Source of the DNA: Clusia tigrina
Lineage: Eukaryota; Arthropoda; Insecta; Diptera; Clusiidae
DNA length: 64,000 nt
Reading direction: 5' to 3'
Assembly: GCA_920105625.2 (NCBI GenBank)
Contig: OV050030.1
Location: forward strand, 218,410,325-218,474,324
In this document: piece by piece, positions 1 to 10,200 of the stretch
Numbering within the stretch: position 1 is the first letter of the stretch
Layout of the letters: each line of letters starts with the position of its first letter
The notes under the pieces: generated by a model
The model's database searches: none
Seen by the model: the letters and a program-made list of their open reading frames with translations, nothing else
What the model was told of the DNA's origin: nothing
Program-made: the position numbers and the translations under genes

Positions 1-42
1 ATCTTTTAGGTCGCGGTGTTCTTTTAGCCTGTCCATAATAAT
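1..42. other. Left-edge sequence not shared with element B
   Basis: From about position 43 rightwards this copy matches element B from about 42143 onward. The first 42 bases have no counterpart at the matching place in B, nor in B's leader as far as I can see. They may be a deletion or rearrangement junction in A's leader, an insertion, or an internal sequence variant. The window edge prevents resolving which. Confidence 0.6.
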
Positions 43-374
43 AAATCAAATTTCGGTTTTTACAAACATATGGCCTTTCCTATAGATTTTTGGGAGTATT
101 AAAGATGGTGAGAGGAAATCAAGGAGTATCTGTGCGGAAGTCAAGAACCAATTTGCACTGAAGGAAGGACTTAATGGACGCCGGTAGACAGCGAACATAG
201 AACTTATGATGGAAGTTAAAAGAATATTAAGATAGAATTTACGGTGGAATGTTTTTTAAAAATAAATTTGTATTTATAATTAAGTAAGACAGAATAAAAT
301 ATTGTAACAAGTTTTAACAATTATTGGATTTTTATTTGTAATTGGGATACGCCATCTGGTCTGGCATTTGGGAT
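43..374 (+). other. Element A 5' leader (3' part)
   Basis: This AT-rich untranslated stretch precedes gag and is shared with element B (about 42143-42479). No convincing reading frame is seen. The gag frame stays open upstream to a TTG at 342, but the first ATG in that frame is at 375. Confidence 0.7.
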
Positions 375-2684
375 ATGACGAAGGAAGCGCAAGGATTACT
401 GCTGATGCAGGAGCAAATTGGAGAAGCGATTGAAAAATTGGTCCGTAATTTTAAGAAAGACGGTAGGTTACATAAGGACGACGTGTATTACCGCAAGCGA
501 ATAACACAGTTGCAAAATCTGGGGAGAGAGTTCAACAATAATCACGGACTGCTGTTGCCTCACGCAGTTGAGTACGGCAAGGGAAAATATTTTGCGGAAA
601 ATTACGCAGACTACATAAATAGTCTGGTCAACGAATGGGCAGATACATTTAGTTCTGGATTAGAGGAATTAGGACAACAAACTGTGAGTTTGGTTTCACC
701 AGACGAGGAAGTAAGGAACAGATTTAAATCAATGCAGTCAGAGGTGGAACTGTTTACTGGGAAAATAGTTGACCAGTTCGAAGCGAGTACGAGCAGGGAA
801 GAAGCTCAGGAATTGTGGAAGCAGGCGAATGCCGGAGGAGCTGTGTCACCATTAGAAGTAGCGGATCAAGCCTTTACGGCAATCCAAAGAAGAACAAAAG
901 AAGAAATGTTATTCAGTTTTCATAAGAAAACAGAAGATTTGAGAGCACAAAAAGAGTATCTGGAGAAGAAGGTAAAGGAACTTTCTCAGAGATTGACGGA
1001 AACAGAGGAAGCAGCAACACTGTTGGAAAAGGAGTGTGCGGAATTGAAAAGAGGACGGGCGACCAATAGGACCTCACTGAATAGGGAGAGATCAAAATCA
1101 GCATCTGCTGGATTTACGCAGACAGTATTGACATTGCCTCCGGAAGTACGTTGGCCGGAATATTTAACACCAGAAGGGATAAGCCGCATGGTGAAGCCAA
1201 AATTAGTACTTAATGAAGAAAAGCAAGCGGAATTTTTGTTTGGCGCATCTGAAGTCGGTGTCGAGCCTTTTTCTCCGGGAAGCCCGATAAATAACGAAAA
1301 TCAGGGATATCCGCCAGAGGAGCCGGAAGCAGTAACAGTGCAGCAAAGTCCCGATACTGGGGACAATATTTCGCCAGTACGAACAAACGATCGAAGACTA
1401 ATTAGTTTGAGTCCGTCACTGGCCAATTACCTCTCAGATCCGGGAGAAGTGAATTTGGAAACTACCAAAGAGATTAATAAAGCTCAGGTTTTGCCAGCAA
1501 TTGAGAAAACACAAAGGAATAAAATGGGCATTCTGGAAGTTGCTCATGCGGTAGAGAAGTTGGTGCCCATGTTCTCAGGAGTCGAGTTGTATGATCTGAG
1601 AACTGAGATCCGGCGCTTCAAAGAAGGTTGTGAGCTAGCGCAACAGAGTGTTCCGGAAGCGGATGGGGAACACTTAATAAGGTGTATTAATCAAAGAACC
1701 ACAGGTGATGCGTTTGATTTACTGGTGCATAGCTCAGTAAGCACCCTGGCAGAATTATATGTACTTTTGGATAGGACGTATTTAAAACAAAAGTCATATG
1801 ACTATCTCGTTCGGGAAATTCAGGAATCAACTCAGACACCGGGGGAGGAATTGAGAGCCTGGGGACGAAGGCTCCAGTCTCTGGGGAGCGCTGCTGAGAC
1901 GGAAGCCAACAGGCAGTTTCCAGAAAATGTTGCAACATACAAGGCTCAAGTAGAACGGACTATGATTTCTGTGTTCAAGGCAAGCCTGATAAATAGGCAT
2001 TTAGCTAATTATACTCTTACTCTCACGCCGAGGAGTATGGCAGAGCTAGTGGAAGCGGTCTCTTTAGCTGAAGCAGCAATACAACAGCGAACGACAACAG
2101 GTGGAATCTGCTGGACTGATGTTCCTGCAGAGGTAGGAACAGTACAGCAGCAAAACAGATGTGGAGTCGGTAGATTGATGGGCCAATTTCCGAAACAAAG
2201 AGACCAGGAATTCCTGGTTGGGAATTTCCAGCCAAGGAAACCCATTTGCTCATTCTGTGATAAGCCAGGGCACACAAGGGATGAATGCGTTACACGGAAA
2301 AACACGCCCTACTGTATGGAGTGCCAAACTTACGGTCATGAGGCAAGTAGACAGTGCCAAGTAGACACTAAATGGGGTCAAAGTAGAAGGCAGCCAGCTA
2401 CGAGGCGCCCGGTTCCACCCTTGAGGGAGTGCAGGGGTAACTTCAGTAGTCCCCTAATTAAGTCAACGGAAGGTATTAACCAAGGAAGAAATCCTTTCAA
2501 AACTGGGAGTGGTCAGCAGCGACCAAGTTGGGATTCTAGAAGTGAACCAAGGATAGGCAATAACATACAGGGATTGAGATGCTTCTCATGTGGACGAATG
2601 GGATATCGGGCAGCGGAATGCAGGGATAGACAATCCCAACAAAGGAACCAGGGAAACTTCCAGCGGCTCAGTCGAGGCCAATAG
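375..2684 (+). CDS. gag: Gag polyprotein of element A (open)
   Basis: Structural protein that would assemble the cytoplasmic virus-like particle and package element RNA. I place the start at ATG 375 (about 769 residues). The frame is open back to 342, but only with a TTG. The N-terminal part is charged and helical, with a probable coiled coil at residues about 181-232 (Glu/Lys/Leu-rich heptads). A capsid-like helical region follows around residues 390-570. Three zinc knuckles lie at the C-end: residue 625 (CSFCDKPGHTRDEC), residue 647 (CMECQTYGHEASRQC, one residue longer before the last Cys) and residue 736 (CFSCGRMGYRAAEC). The last knuckle has Tyr where element B keeps the zinc-binding His, so it is probably damaged. 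The tail is Arg/Gln-rich and basic. The frame ends at TAG 2682-2684, overlapping the pol frame, which is in -1. This is the only major gene of A without a stop. Confidence 0.9.
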   Translation: MTKEAQGLLLMQEQIGEAIEKLVRNFKKDGRLHKDDVYYRKRITQLQNLGREFNNNHGLLLPHAVEYGKGKYFAENYADYINSLVNEWADTFSSGLEELGQQTVSLVSPDEEVRNRFKSMQSEVELFTGKIVDQFEASTSREEAQELWKQANAGGAVSPLEVADQAFTAIQRRTKEEMLFSFHKKTEDLRAQKEYLEKKVKELSQRLTETEEAATLLEKECAELKRGRATNRTSLNRERSKSASAGFTQTVLTLPPEVRWPEYLTPEGISRMVKPKLVLNEEKQAEFLFGASEVGVEPFSPGSPINNENQGYPPEEPEAVTVQQSPDTGDNISPVRTNDRRLISLSPSLANYLSDPGEVNLETTKEINKAQVLPAIEKTQRNKMGILEVAHAVEKLVPMFSGVELYDLRTEIRRFKEGCELAQQSVPEADGEHLIRCINQRTTGDAFDLLVHSSVSTLAELYVLLDRTYLKQKSYDYLVREIQESTQTPGEELRAWGRRLQSLGSAAETEANRQFPENVATYKAQVERTMISVFKASLINRHLANYTLTLTPRSMAELVEAVSLAEAAIQQRTTTGGICWTDVPAEVGTVQQQNRCGVGRLMGQFPKQRDQEFLVGNFQPRKPICSFCDKPGHTRDECVTRKNTPYCMECQTYGHEASRQCQVDTKWGQSRRQPATRRPVPPLRECRGNFSSPLIKSTEGINQGRNPFKTGSGQQRPSWDSRSEPRIGNNIQGLRCFSCGRMGYRAAECRDRQSQQRNQGNFQRLSRGQ
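2651..2657 (+). promoter_or_regulatory. Candidate -1 ribosomal frameshift site GGGAAAC
   Basis: In the gag frame this heptamer is read G GGA AAC, the X XXY YYZ layout of a canonical -1 slippery site. It lies about 27 nt before the gag stop. The -1 frame is open from here through the gag stop into the protease. The same heptamer sits at 44738-44744 in element B, in the same phase. A downstream stimulatory RNA structure was not assessed. Confidence 0.65.
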
Positions 2685-3093
2685 ACTGGAAAGCCAAAAG
2701 AAAGGAAGTAATAATAAGGCCGGAATTACGTGGGACTAGCAATGTAGGAACTACAGTCCAGGAGAAGGAGGAGCAAGAGGCTCTCCAGTATCACGAAGAG
2801 TTAGGAAGTGGATACGCGTCCATGTTGGGAACAGAAGGACATTGCTTCGCTATGAGCAGGATAGGTGATGCCTTCATCGAGATACCCTGCAAGGAATCAG
2901 CTAGTGGAAAGCTAGTGCTATTAGTAGATGCAGTGGCGGACACTAGCCTCGTAAAATCTAGTGTTTTACGAAAGGGGCTAGACATTAATCAAATGGACGT
3001 AAGAACGCTTAACGGAGCGTTTGGAGGGTGCATTAGGACATTGGGGTCGCTCAGAATAGGGCACAGTGGAGTTAAGGGTATGATTTTTAGAGT

Positions 3094-3097
3094 GCAC
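3094..3097. repeat. Target-site duplication GCAC (left of solo LTR)
   Basis: GCAC directly before the solo LTR. The partner is at 3773-3776 and element B has a single GCAC at the same place. It confirms an integrase-mediated insertion into an already present element A. Confidence 0.9.
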
Positions 3098-3772
3098 TGT
3101 AGTGTACCATACAAGTGTACACTGACGACCACACATCGTCATAAGCACAGCAGCAAGTCGCATATGCAAACCAACTGACAATAGCACAACGTACGCAATT
3201 GCACTCAATACCCAAATACGCTAGACCAGCATTTTGGGGGTGCAATAACACACGCTGCCTATATTGCAGCGCATGCATGTTAGACAGTGCAGTGACTTTA
3301 GCTCTGTACTTGCACTCAAAATAATTAATATAAACAAAGACGATGATTCGTCAATGAATAATATCGGTAATCCGATACTTGAGACAAATTTCGGGAATAT
3401 GATTTGTAACTAGTGTAAATAAGATAGATACATTTTATATTAGTTAGAATAAGAAAACAATAAGAATTGAATAATATAAAAAGGCCAGCGAGCCACCAAA
3501 TAAACCAGAATTAATCTGAACTTCTAAAACTGCAATCCTGCATTAGATTTCTCATTTCTTCTCTCAGTGCTCTTAACTAGGCTTAGTTACAGAACAGCAC
3601 GAACAATAGCTTGGCCAACGGCACACTCTGCCGGTCATAATCTTTGCTGAGGGCGTCTTTCGCTTCGTGCTAGGCATTTATATTTTATAGTGCTCTTTTG
3701 CATCTATGCATTACATAGAATCTGCAAAAATGAACTGAATGCCGATCCTGCGTGACCAACTTTTACCCTACA
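3098..3772 (+). mobile_element. Solo LTR of a different retrotransposon, nested in element A
   Basis: A 675-bp insertion absent from element B. It begins TGTAG and ends CTACA (perfect 5-bp inverted ends, TG...CA) and is flanked by a 4-bp direct repeat GCAC (3094-3097 and 3773-3776) that is single in B. It contains a TATA-like TATAAAAA at 3475-3482 and an AATAAA at 3499-3504. The TGTAGT start and 4-bp duplication resemble LTRs of the mdg1/412 group of Ty3/gypsy elements, but I cannot confirm the family. It has no internal region, so it is the product of LTR-LTR recombination after insertion. The strand is inferred from the TATA-then-AATAAA order. Confidence 0.9.
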
Positions 3773-3776
3773 GCAC
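3773..3776. repeat. Target-site duplication GCAC (right of solo LTR)
   Basis: Right-hand copy of the 4-bp duplication paired with 3094-3097. Confidence 0.9.
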
Positions 3777-4282
3777 GCAGTGGAAGTGGATAGGAAAGGT
3801 ATCCCGGCTGATGGGATAATTGGTCGCGATAATCTTTGGGGCCGCACCATACTGGATGCGCTCGACAAGCAGTTATCGTTTTACGATAATAATAAGAATA
3901 GAATCCTCACTCTTCCATTAAATTCATGTCCGGAAGGAACCGTGAGTAAGGTTAAGAATAGTAGGGAGGTAGTAAATGCAAGGTCAACCAGAGTAGTTAC
4001 TATGCATGTAAATACGAAACTTAGGACTATTGTTTTACACAAGCAGCAGCTAGCGGAGGGCGTATATATGGGGGAGACCATAACGCACGTTGACAAGGGT
4101 AAGGTGTACGCTTGCGTACTCAACGCATCGGAAAAGGACTACCTGATGGATGAGGATCTTAGGCCTAAGTTCACTAGTTATGATAATTTTAAGGAACCGA
4201 ATTATAGATCGGTAAATCAGATTAAACAAGTTGATATAAGAAAAAGAATGGAGAAAGTGCTAGAATCACTGAAGTTAGACCC

Positions 4283-5200
4283 GTAAATTCAGAAGAGAAG
4301 GCATCAATAGAAGCCATTTGTGCGTCATTCCATGACATATTTTTGCTGGAAGGAGACCAGTTAACATATACACCAGAGGTAGAGCATGAAATACCTACTA
4401 GAGTGGATCAAGCACCAATTAACCAGAAACAGTACAGATTGCCGCAAGCTCACAAAGATGAGGTAAATAGGCAAGTGGAAGGAATGTTAAAGGATAACAT
4501 AATTTCACCGAGTATCTCGCCTTGGAACTCACCAATAATTTTGGTACCAAAGAAGGGAGGTACTCAGGGTCAGAAGAAGTGGAGAATGGTCGTCGATTTT
4601 AGGAAATTGAACGACGCCACTATCAAGCAGGTGTTTCCGATACCAAGGATAGAAGAGATTCTGGATCAATTGGGACACAGTAGATATTTTTCTACACTTG
4701 ATTTAGCGAGTGGCTACCACCAAGTTCTGGTGGATACCCAAGATAAGCAGAAAACCGCGTTCAGCACCGGTTTAGGGCATTATGAGTTTAATAGAATGCC
4801 GTTTGGATTAACAGGAGCACCGGCTACTTTCCAACGGCTAATGAACCATGTGCTAACAGGCTTACAAGGGTTAGATTGTTTTGTGTATCTCGATGATATT
4901 GTGATTTATGGGAAGAACTTGCAGCAGCATTCGCAACGCTTGTGCAAGGTGCTCCAGAAATTACGAGAACACAATTTTAAATTGAACACGGAGAAGTGTC
5001 AATTTTTGCGAAGATAGGTAGTTTATTTAGGCCATCGTTGCTCAGAGGCAGGTGCACTGCCTGACCCGCAGAAGGTGGAATGCGTTAAAACTCTAGCGAT
5101 TCCGAGAAACAGAAAGGAAGTGCAAGCATTCCTAGGACTAGTGAACTATTATAGAAAGTTCGTGGAAGGACTAGCCGGAATTGCATTGCCAATTAACAAG
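4283..5200 (+). pseudogene. pol: Reverse transcriptase domain of element A (one private stop)
   Basis: Ty3/gypsy reverse transcriptase. Visible blocks in order: the proline-rich entry segment ending SPWNSPIILVPKK, VVDFRKLN, the first catalytic Asp in LDLASGYHQ (codon 4700), PFGLTGAPATFQRLMN, and the catalytic YLDD at 4886-4897. The frame opens in -1 to the preceding protease frame around 4283, as in B. A private TAG at 5015-5017 (Glu in B) truncates the domain just after the palm. The connection region continues in the same frame to the shared TAG at 5201. All active-site residues are present, but the polyprotein cannot be completed. Confidence 0.9.
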
Positions 5201-5572
5201 TAGCTACGAAAAGAGGCAAAGTTCGAATGGACAGAGAGATGTCAGCAAGCATTCGAGAGGCTAAAAGAAATAATTAGCTCGCCACCGATTTTGGCGTACC
5301 CCGACTTTGAGCAAACTTTTTTGTTGACCACTGATGCTAGCAATGAAGCATTAGGGGCAGCATTGTCACAAGGGGAAGTCGGTAATGACCGACCAATAGC
5401 ATTCGCAAGCAGAGCGCTTAGCGACACGGAGAAAAGATACTCCACAATAGAAAAGGAATTTCTAGCCATAGTCTGGGCTACGAAGAATTTTAGGGCATAT
5501 CTGCTAGGACGCCCATTTAAGATATATACTGATCACCAGCCGTTGAGAGGCATAGCCAATTTGAAATACTAA
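5201..5572 (+). pseudogene. pol: Connection and RNase H domain of element A, bounded by stops
   Basis: RNase H of the Ty3/gypsy RT, which removes RNA from the RNA-DNA hybrid. It opens with a TAG at 5201-5203 that is also present in element B at 46581. The acidic residues are visible: Asp in TTDAS (5333), Glu in the IEKEF block (5450-5458) and Asp in YTDHQPL (5531). The segment ends in a private TAA at 5570-5572, where B reads Asp-Gln. It is in the same frame as RT. Confidence 0.88.
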
Positions 5573-6894
5573 ACGTCTAGGCTAGCCAGGTTCAGACACA
5601 AATTGTCTGAGTATGATTTTGAAATCATATACAAACCTGGGAAAAAGAATCTGAATGCCGATGCACTCAGCAGAGTACCGCAGGCACAGAAAGTATCAGT
5701 AGTGCAAACAAGGTCCAAAGCACGGTCAGATAAGGAGAAGGCCGAGAGAATGCAAAAGGATAAAGTTGATGCTACAACAGATGTTAGCAAGACGGGCGAA
5801 GATGCCCACGAACAAGGAGCCTGCAGTGTGGAATGTCTGGAGGATATAAAGGATATCCAGGCTGTGTTAAAGGGTTTCCATGACTCGCCTCTAGGAGGAC
5901 ACCAGGGATTCTGGAAACTCATGACAGAATTAGGCGAGTATACGGATGGAAGGGTATGCTCAAGGACATTAAGAAATATATAAAGAGTTGTCCAAGATGT
6001 CAGGCCAACAAAAGTTCAAGGCTGACAAAGATGCCAATGGTGTTAACTGACACACCAAAACAGCCATTTGATAAAGTTCATATGGATATTGTAGGTATTT
6101 TACCTGAGACAGTTTCGGGAAATAAATACATTTTGACGTTCCAAGATGATTTCTCAAAGTATATGGCGTGCGTGGCTATACCCGATGCTGAAGCAGGTAC
6201 GGTGGCCAAAGCGTTCTTTGATGAAGTAATAGCACGATACAACATACCTAAGGTTTTGATAACCGACAATGGTTCTAATTCTGTATCGAAACTGTTCTCG
6301 GAAATATGTAAAATGCTGGGAATCAAGAAGTTGCACATAACACCATATCATCCACAGGCGAATGGCTCATTGGAACGTAGTCATCGACCTCTAGCCGAGT
6401 ACTTGCGCAGTTTTGCCAAAGAAGACGGCTCGAATTGGGATCAATGGTTGACCACTGCAATGCATGTACACAATAATACGGTACATGTATCAACGAAGCA
6501 AACTCCGTTTAGAACACTCTACGGGTTTGACTTCAACATGCCAGCGAATTTCAAGCGCAAATATGCGCCTGTATACAATGCTGATAATCCGAATAAAGTG
6601 CAAAAGTATCAGTTACAGCGAGCGCACGAGTTGGTCAGAGAAAACCAGGATTGTGCTAAACGAGTAGCCAGGGAGGCCTATAACAAGGTACTAAACCCAG
6701 TCGTTTTGAACGTGGGTGATCAGGTACTCACGAGGAATCAAGCTAGGAGAAACAAATTCTCACCTGTGTGGATAGGTCCGTATATGGTAGCAGAGATCCG
6801 AAGCCCAGTTACAACAGTCGTAACGATTAAGGTCAAGAATAAAAAGCTACATAATAATTTGTTGAAATTATTCCACGTTAGACCACACACCTAA
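5573..6894 (+). pseudogene. pol: Integrase of element A with a frameshift before the core
   Basis: Integrase that would insert the cDNA. The N-terminal zinc-binding HHCC region starts after the RNase H linker. Within it, one G is missing around 5911-5916 relative to B, shifting the reading frame from there on. The second frame then holds the second Cys pair of the zinc site and the whole catalytic core: D (6085), D (6265) and E (6373), giving D-X35-E. The C-end carries the GPY/F-type motif (VWIGPYMV) and ends at TAA 6892-6894. A Phe near the second Asp is Ser here (SNSVSK). The core frame is open from 5956. Confidence 0.9.
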
Positions 6895-8757
6895 TTCATG
6901 TGTCAATAGTGTTTTACAAGTGTAAACACAAGAATAATAACATGAACAAGTACGTGTGTGTATCCAATAACACACACAGCGCCGATTTTCAGAGTCAATG
7001 CCAGTAAAAGTGTGCCACTTAAACTCGGGCAAGTAAATTGACGTAATGAAAATCTGCTTATTAAACACTATTGCCGAATGAAGGCAGTAGAGAAAATAAT
7101 TTTTAAAAAAATGTATAAAATATTTTATTATTTGCAATAATAAACGGGTTCATTGCACGTATTTTAAAATAAAATAAAATAAAATATAAGACAGCGGTAT
7201 GAAAGAATGAAACCATATATTATGATTCAAGGGCGAGACAGTGTACGAATGCCCGCGTGAAGTAGTAAAAGAAATAATTTTTGCGAGCTGAAAATATGAC
7301 TTCAATAAAGAATGAAAAAAAAAAATGGGAAGCAATAAATGCATATATATATATTTTTTTTTGTTTGTTTGTGCGGTTTAGGTAGTCGCATGAGCAGCAG
7401 AGTCAATAACTGGGGCGTTTATGCAATACGTTATTAAGTTTGTAGCTACTCATAACGTACACGGGTAATATGATGCGTTGACATTTGTGGCATGCGCCAT
7501 ATACATATGTATGTATGTCAATAAGTAAGTATGAGCGCATGTAGCGTGTAAGTTTAATATGAGACATGTTGGTTTGCATGCATATGTTTAGCAGTAATAT
7601 TTTAATTGTTTTATCAGTACGATATACATGAAGTCGTAGGAGTAGGGGCATGAAGGTAAACGTAAGTATGTTTGGAAGAGCAATAGTGAAGTAAGTAAAG
7701 TAAATAAACATGGAAGCAGTGTAATTAAACAATTTTATATTTTGTATAAGTAATGATAATAGGAAAAGAGGAAACTCAAGGAAATTGAAAAAGACACAAA
7801 TTTTTAAATATCTTTTTTATTGATATGAATAATGTAATAAAGAAGATAAGTATGGAATACAATTGATTTCAATTAGTTTGAATACAACTTCCGGGTGTAC
7901 GACCCTGGAAGCATCGAACGTTGGCAGCATCGGATGTTGGTCGCCTAGCATTTGGTACAATCGGTGCAGTAAGATGGTAAGCCGACCAAGGCAAGTTTTG
8001 ACTCGTTTAACAATTACGTAGGACAATTATGAATGGGGCTGTTTTGAAGTAAGAGGTTAGAAAGGGTCTTGTTAGTATATTTAGTTAATATGGCAGGTTG
8101 GTCTAAGCTAAAATAAATTAGGGAGAATAATTAGTAGGTAACAAGCTAAGAGGGCTAGTTGAGAATGGATAGTAGTAAAATCGAAATTATGTTAGATAGA
8201 CTAAAGTTTGCTTGTATTGTGTGTATTAAGTTAAGTGTTAATTGAGAGAAAATCTGGAGCTATAGGCTAGCTGACAGCGGTTAGAAAGCTAGCGGAGCTT
8301 CAGCGCAGTAGCAAGTAGGGTAGTGTTAATACCGAGGGGGTGCCTGTATGTTTCGTATGCATTCATAGAGGGGTTTTCCACACTAGAGGTGTTATGAATA
8401 TACACGAAATCAGGAGATTTTTTTTTAAGAGAAGAAATGAATTGGGTCATGCTATTGACAACGGAAATACATGGTCAAGGATATTTAGATATTCTCGATT
8501 ATGGTAAGAAAAAAAAAGGAAGATAAAAGGTCGGTCGATGGTGGATGTTAGTGTAAAATAGTGATAATGATAATGTAGCAGTAATATAACCATAATGATT
8601 ATTTAAATATTTAGAGAAATAGGAATATTTATTAGATAAGTTATTATAGCGATTAGTACAGTATATGTGTAAGGCAGCTGTGTTCTTGGTAGCCTATTTG
8701 AGAGTTCCAGCGAAATAGAGCGAAACCGCGGAAGTGCATGTGGAAACCTTGGCGTAA
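6895..8757 (+). other. Element A 3' region, no credible gene
   Basis: AT-rich internal DNA between pol and the env-like remnant, shared with element B at 48278-50159. It contains short simple sequence: about four AAAAT units near 7163-7186, an A-tract at 7315-7324, and an (AT)n plus T-tract at about 7342-7366. Reading frames here are short and on both strands, without domain signals. The 5' part of a third gene may have decayed beyond recognition. Confidence 0.6.
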
Positions 8758-9899
8758 ACGGACCTGATTTTGGAATCACTGGATAATGTTTGGTTCTCGA
8801 AAGGCGAGTGGGTGGTGATATCGGAGTTTCGCGATGCTGATCTGGAGCCAGTACTGAAGAAACTAGAAGACTTGTAAAAGAAAACAACGGAGCTTTGCGA
8901 GTTAAGAGCAAACACGGCAGGATCTGACGGAAGTAAGAGAGGGTGTGAGATAACGGAAGCGGAATCGATAATAGCGGGGCTCAGACGAAACGAGCAAGCT
9001 ATGTCATTTCGGGGTAGCAAACAACGCGCAGCAAGTTGACTCTGATATTGTGGGTTTTGGTTCAGTGCTTTGATCTTATTATTTGTCAATTAAGTGCTGA
9101 ACGAGTTCCAAAATCTAACATTTTTGTAAATAGTCCGGGACTCCACGATACGCACAATACTCCTGAGTATATCAGACGAAATTTACCTCCACAAACGTGC
9201 TTTTGAACATGATTTCTGCTATGGCATTATTATTGGGCAGAACGCCGAGCTGGATAAATACATAGCAGTGCATTTGGCTAAGAACGGGGAGGAGGATAAT
9301 GACCTGCCATTTGCAACCAACGAGTTGGATAGTAACTCTCAAGGATCTGTAAATCAATTGGATATTGACACACAAGCCCAGACGAGTCAATGGGTCGGCG
9401 CATGCAGAATGACACCAAGCTCCCTTGTAGTTTTAGAGGAAATTGCACGAGACAGGAAATTGCCAATGAACACACATTCAAAGAAGGCAAACGGCTTTTC
9501 AGCGAATTGAACAATTTACTTATACAGGGCAATCGTTTCTGCAACCACGTTGAAGACGTCGCTAATGCTGATTACGTATTTTTGGTCTACTCTACATTCA
9601 CCCAGACAGCCACATGCGAACCGTATACTCAGACTTTGAACGGCGGCACATTCTCGCCAATGGAGTGTCGTTTTGTCCGGAAACCGTTCCGAGTGGTACA
9701 TTTTTGATCGCACTCCTCGTTGGAAAAGGGAGGGATCGCCGCGATCATAACGCTGGCAGTGATCGTTGCAGTAATCTCATATATATTCTGCCAGTTAAGG
9801 ATACCCACAACGAGAACCACAACCAACGGCGCAGCACAACAACCATACCGTCAACGGCAGCCGTCAACCGGATCAGCAGTTAGCAGAAGTATAACGTAA
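8758..9899 (+). pseudogene. Env-like third ORF remnant of element A
   Basis: After pol, several coding-like stretches in changing frames end in a transmembrane segment. One frame runs 8758-9036, broken by TAA 8875-8877 and ending at TGA 9037-9039; it includes a Cys/charged helical stretch. Another runs about 9268-9510, overlapped by a Cys-containing frame at 9390-9704 that ends in TGA 9705-9707. The same frame then continues with about 20 hydrophobic residues (9729-9788), a Thr-rich basic tail and TAA 9897-9899. A membrane anchor with a short tail just before the polypurine tract is where insect errantivirus-like elements carry env. I did not recognise a fusion peptide or furin site with certainty, so env identity is inferred. 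All these breaks also occur in element B. Confidence 0.45.
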
Positions 9900-10200
9900 T
9901 ATTTTAGATATAAATATCATAGTAGAATATAAGATCTTAAGTATAGGATTAATTGTATTATCGCTAGTTGTTGAAAATTGTATATACGCCAGTGAGAAAA
10001 GAGTCGATGAAAGACCAAATATAAAAAGGGGAATATAAAAAGAAAAGATGGAAATAAAAGAACAAAATAAAACAAAAGGAAAAAAAAGAAGAAAGAAAAA
10101 TTGAAATAAAATAACAAAATAAAAAAAGAGGAAAAAGAAAAGCACACAAAAGTAAAAAGAACAGAATACAACAATCGAACCCAAATAAGGCGAATTCATT
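9900..10200 (+). other. Purine-rich (A-rich) stretch before the 3' end of element A
   Basis: No gene. From about 10020 to 10170 the plus strand is overwhelmingly A and G with few C or T, a strong strand asymmetry. It is present in B at about 51422-51572 with small length differences. Confidence 0.6.

Larger units (their letters stand above)
2657..4286 (+). pseudogene. pro: Protease region of element A, mutated and split by a solo LTR
   Basis: Retropepsin-type aspartic protease in the -1 frame relative to gag, which would cleave Gag-Pol during maturation. The first half is open (ATG at 2822, not necessarily used). The catalytic triplet region at 2927-2944 reads DAVADT, where element B has the family motif DSGADT: the Ser and Gly next to the catalytic Asp are replaced, which is expected to abolish activity. 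The frame is then interrupted at 3097 by a solo LTR and resumes after 3772. The second half carries a GRDNLWG segment (retropepsin C-terminal type) and the linker to RT. It ends at TAA 4284-4286, the same place as in B, where the RT frame continues in -1. Family assignment is firm; loss of function is inferred. Confidence 0.85.

Noticed and set aside
5201..5203. Programmed stop-codon readthrough at the shared TAG
   Set aside because: No readthrough context was identified, and both copies carry many other lesions. An inherited mutation is simpler; the point is kept as testable in the findings.
7403..7732. Minus-strand 109-codon frame in the 3' region of A (and its copy in B)
   Set aside because: Low-complexity, hydrophobic and aromatic chance translation of AT-rich DNA. 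The B copy differs by an internal insertion and changed residues without sign of constraint.
9873..10199. Minus-strand Phe/Leu-rich frames suggesting a membrane protein
   Set aside because: They are the reverse complement of the purine-rich tract, so the Phe and Leu codons follow from base composition.
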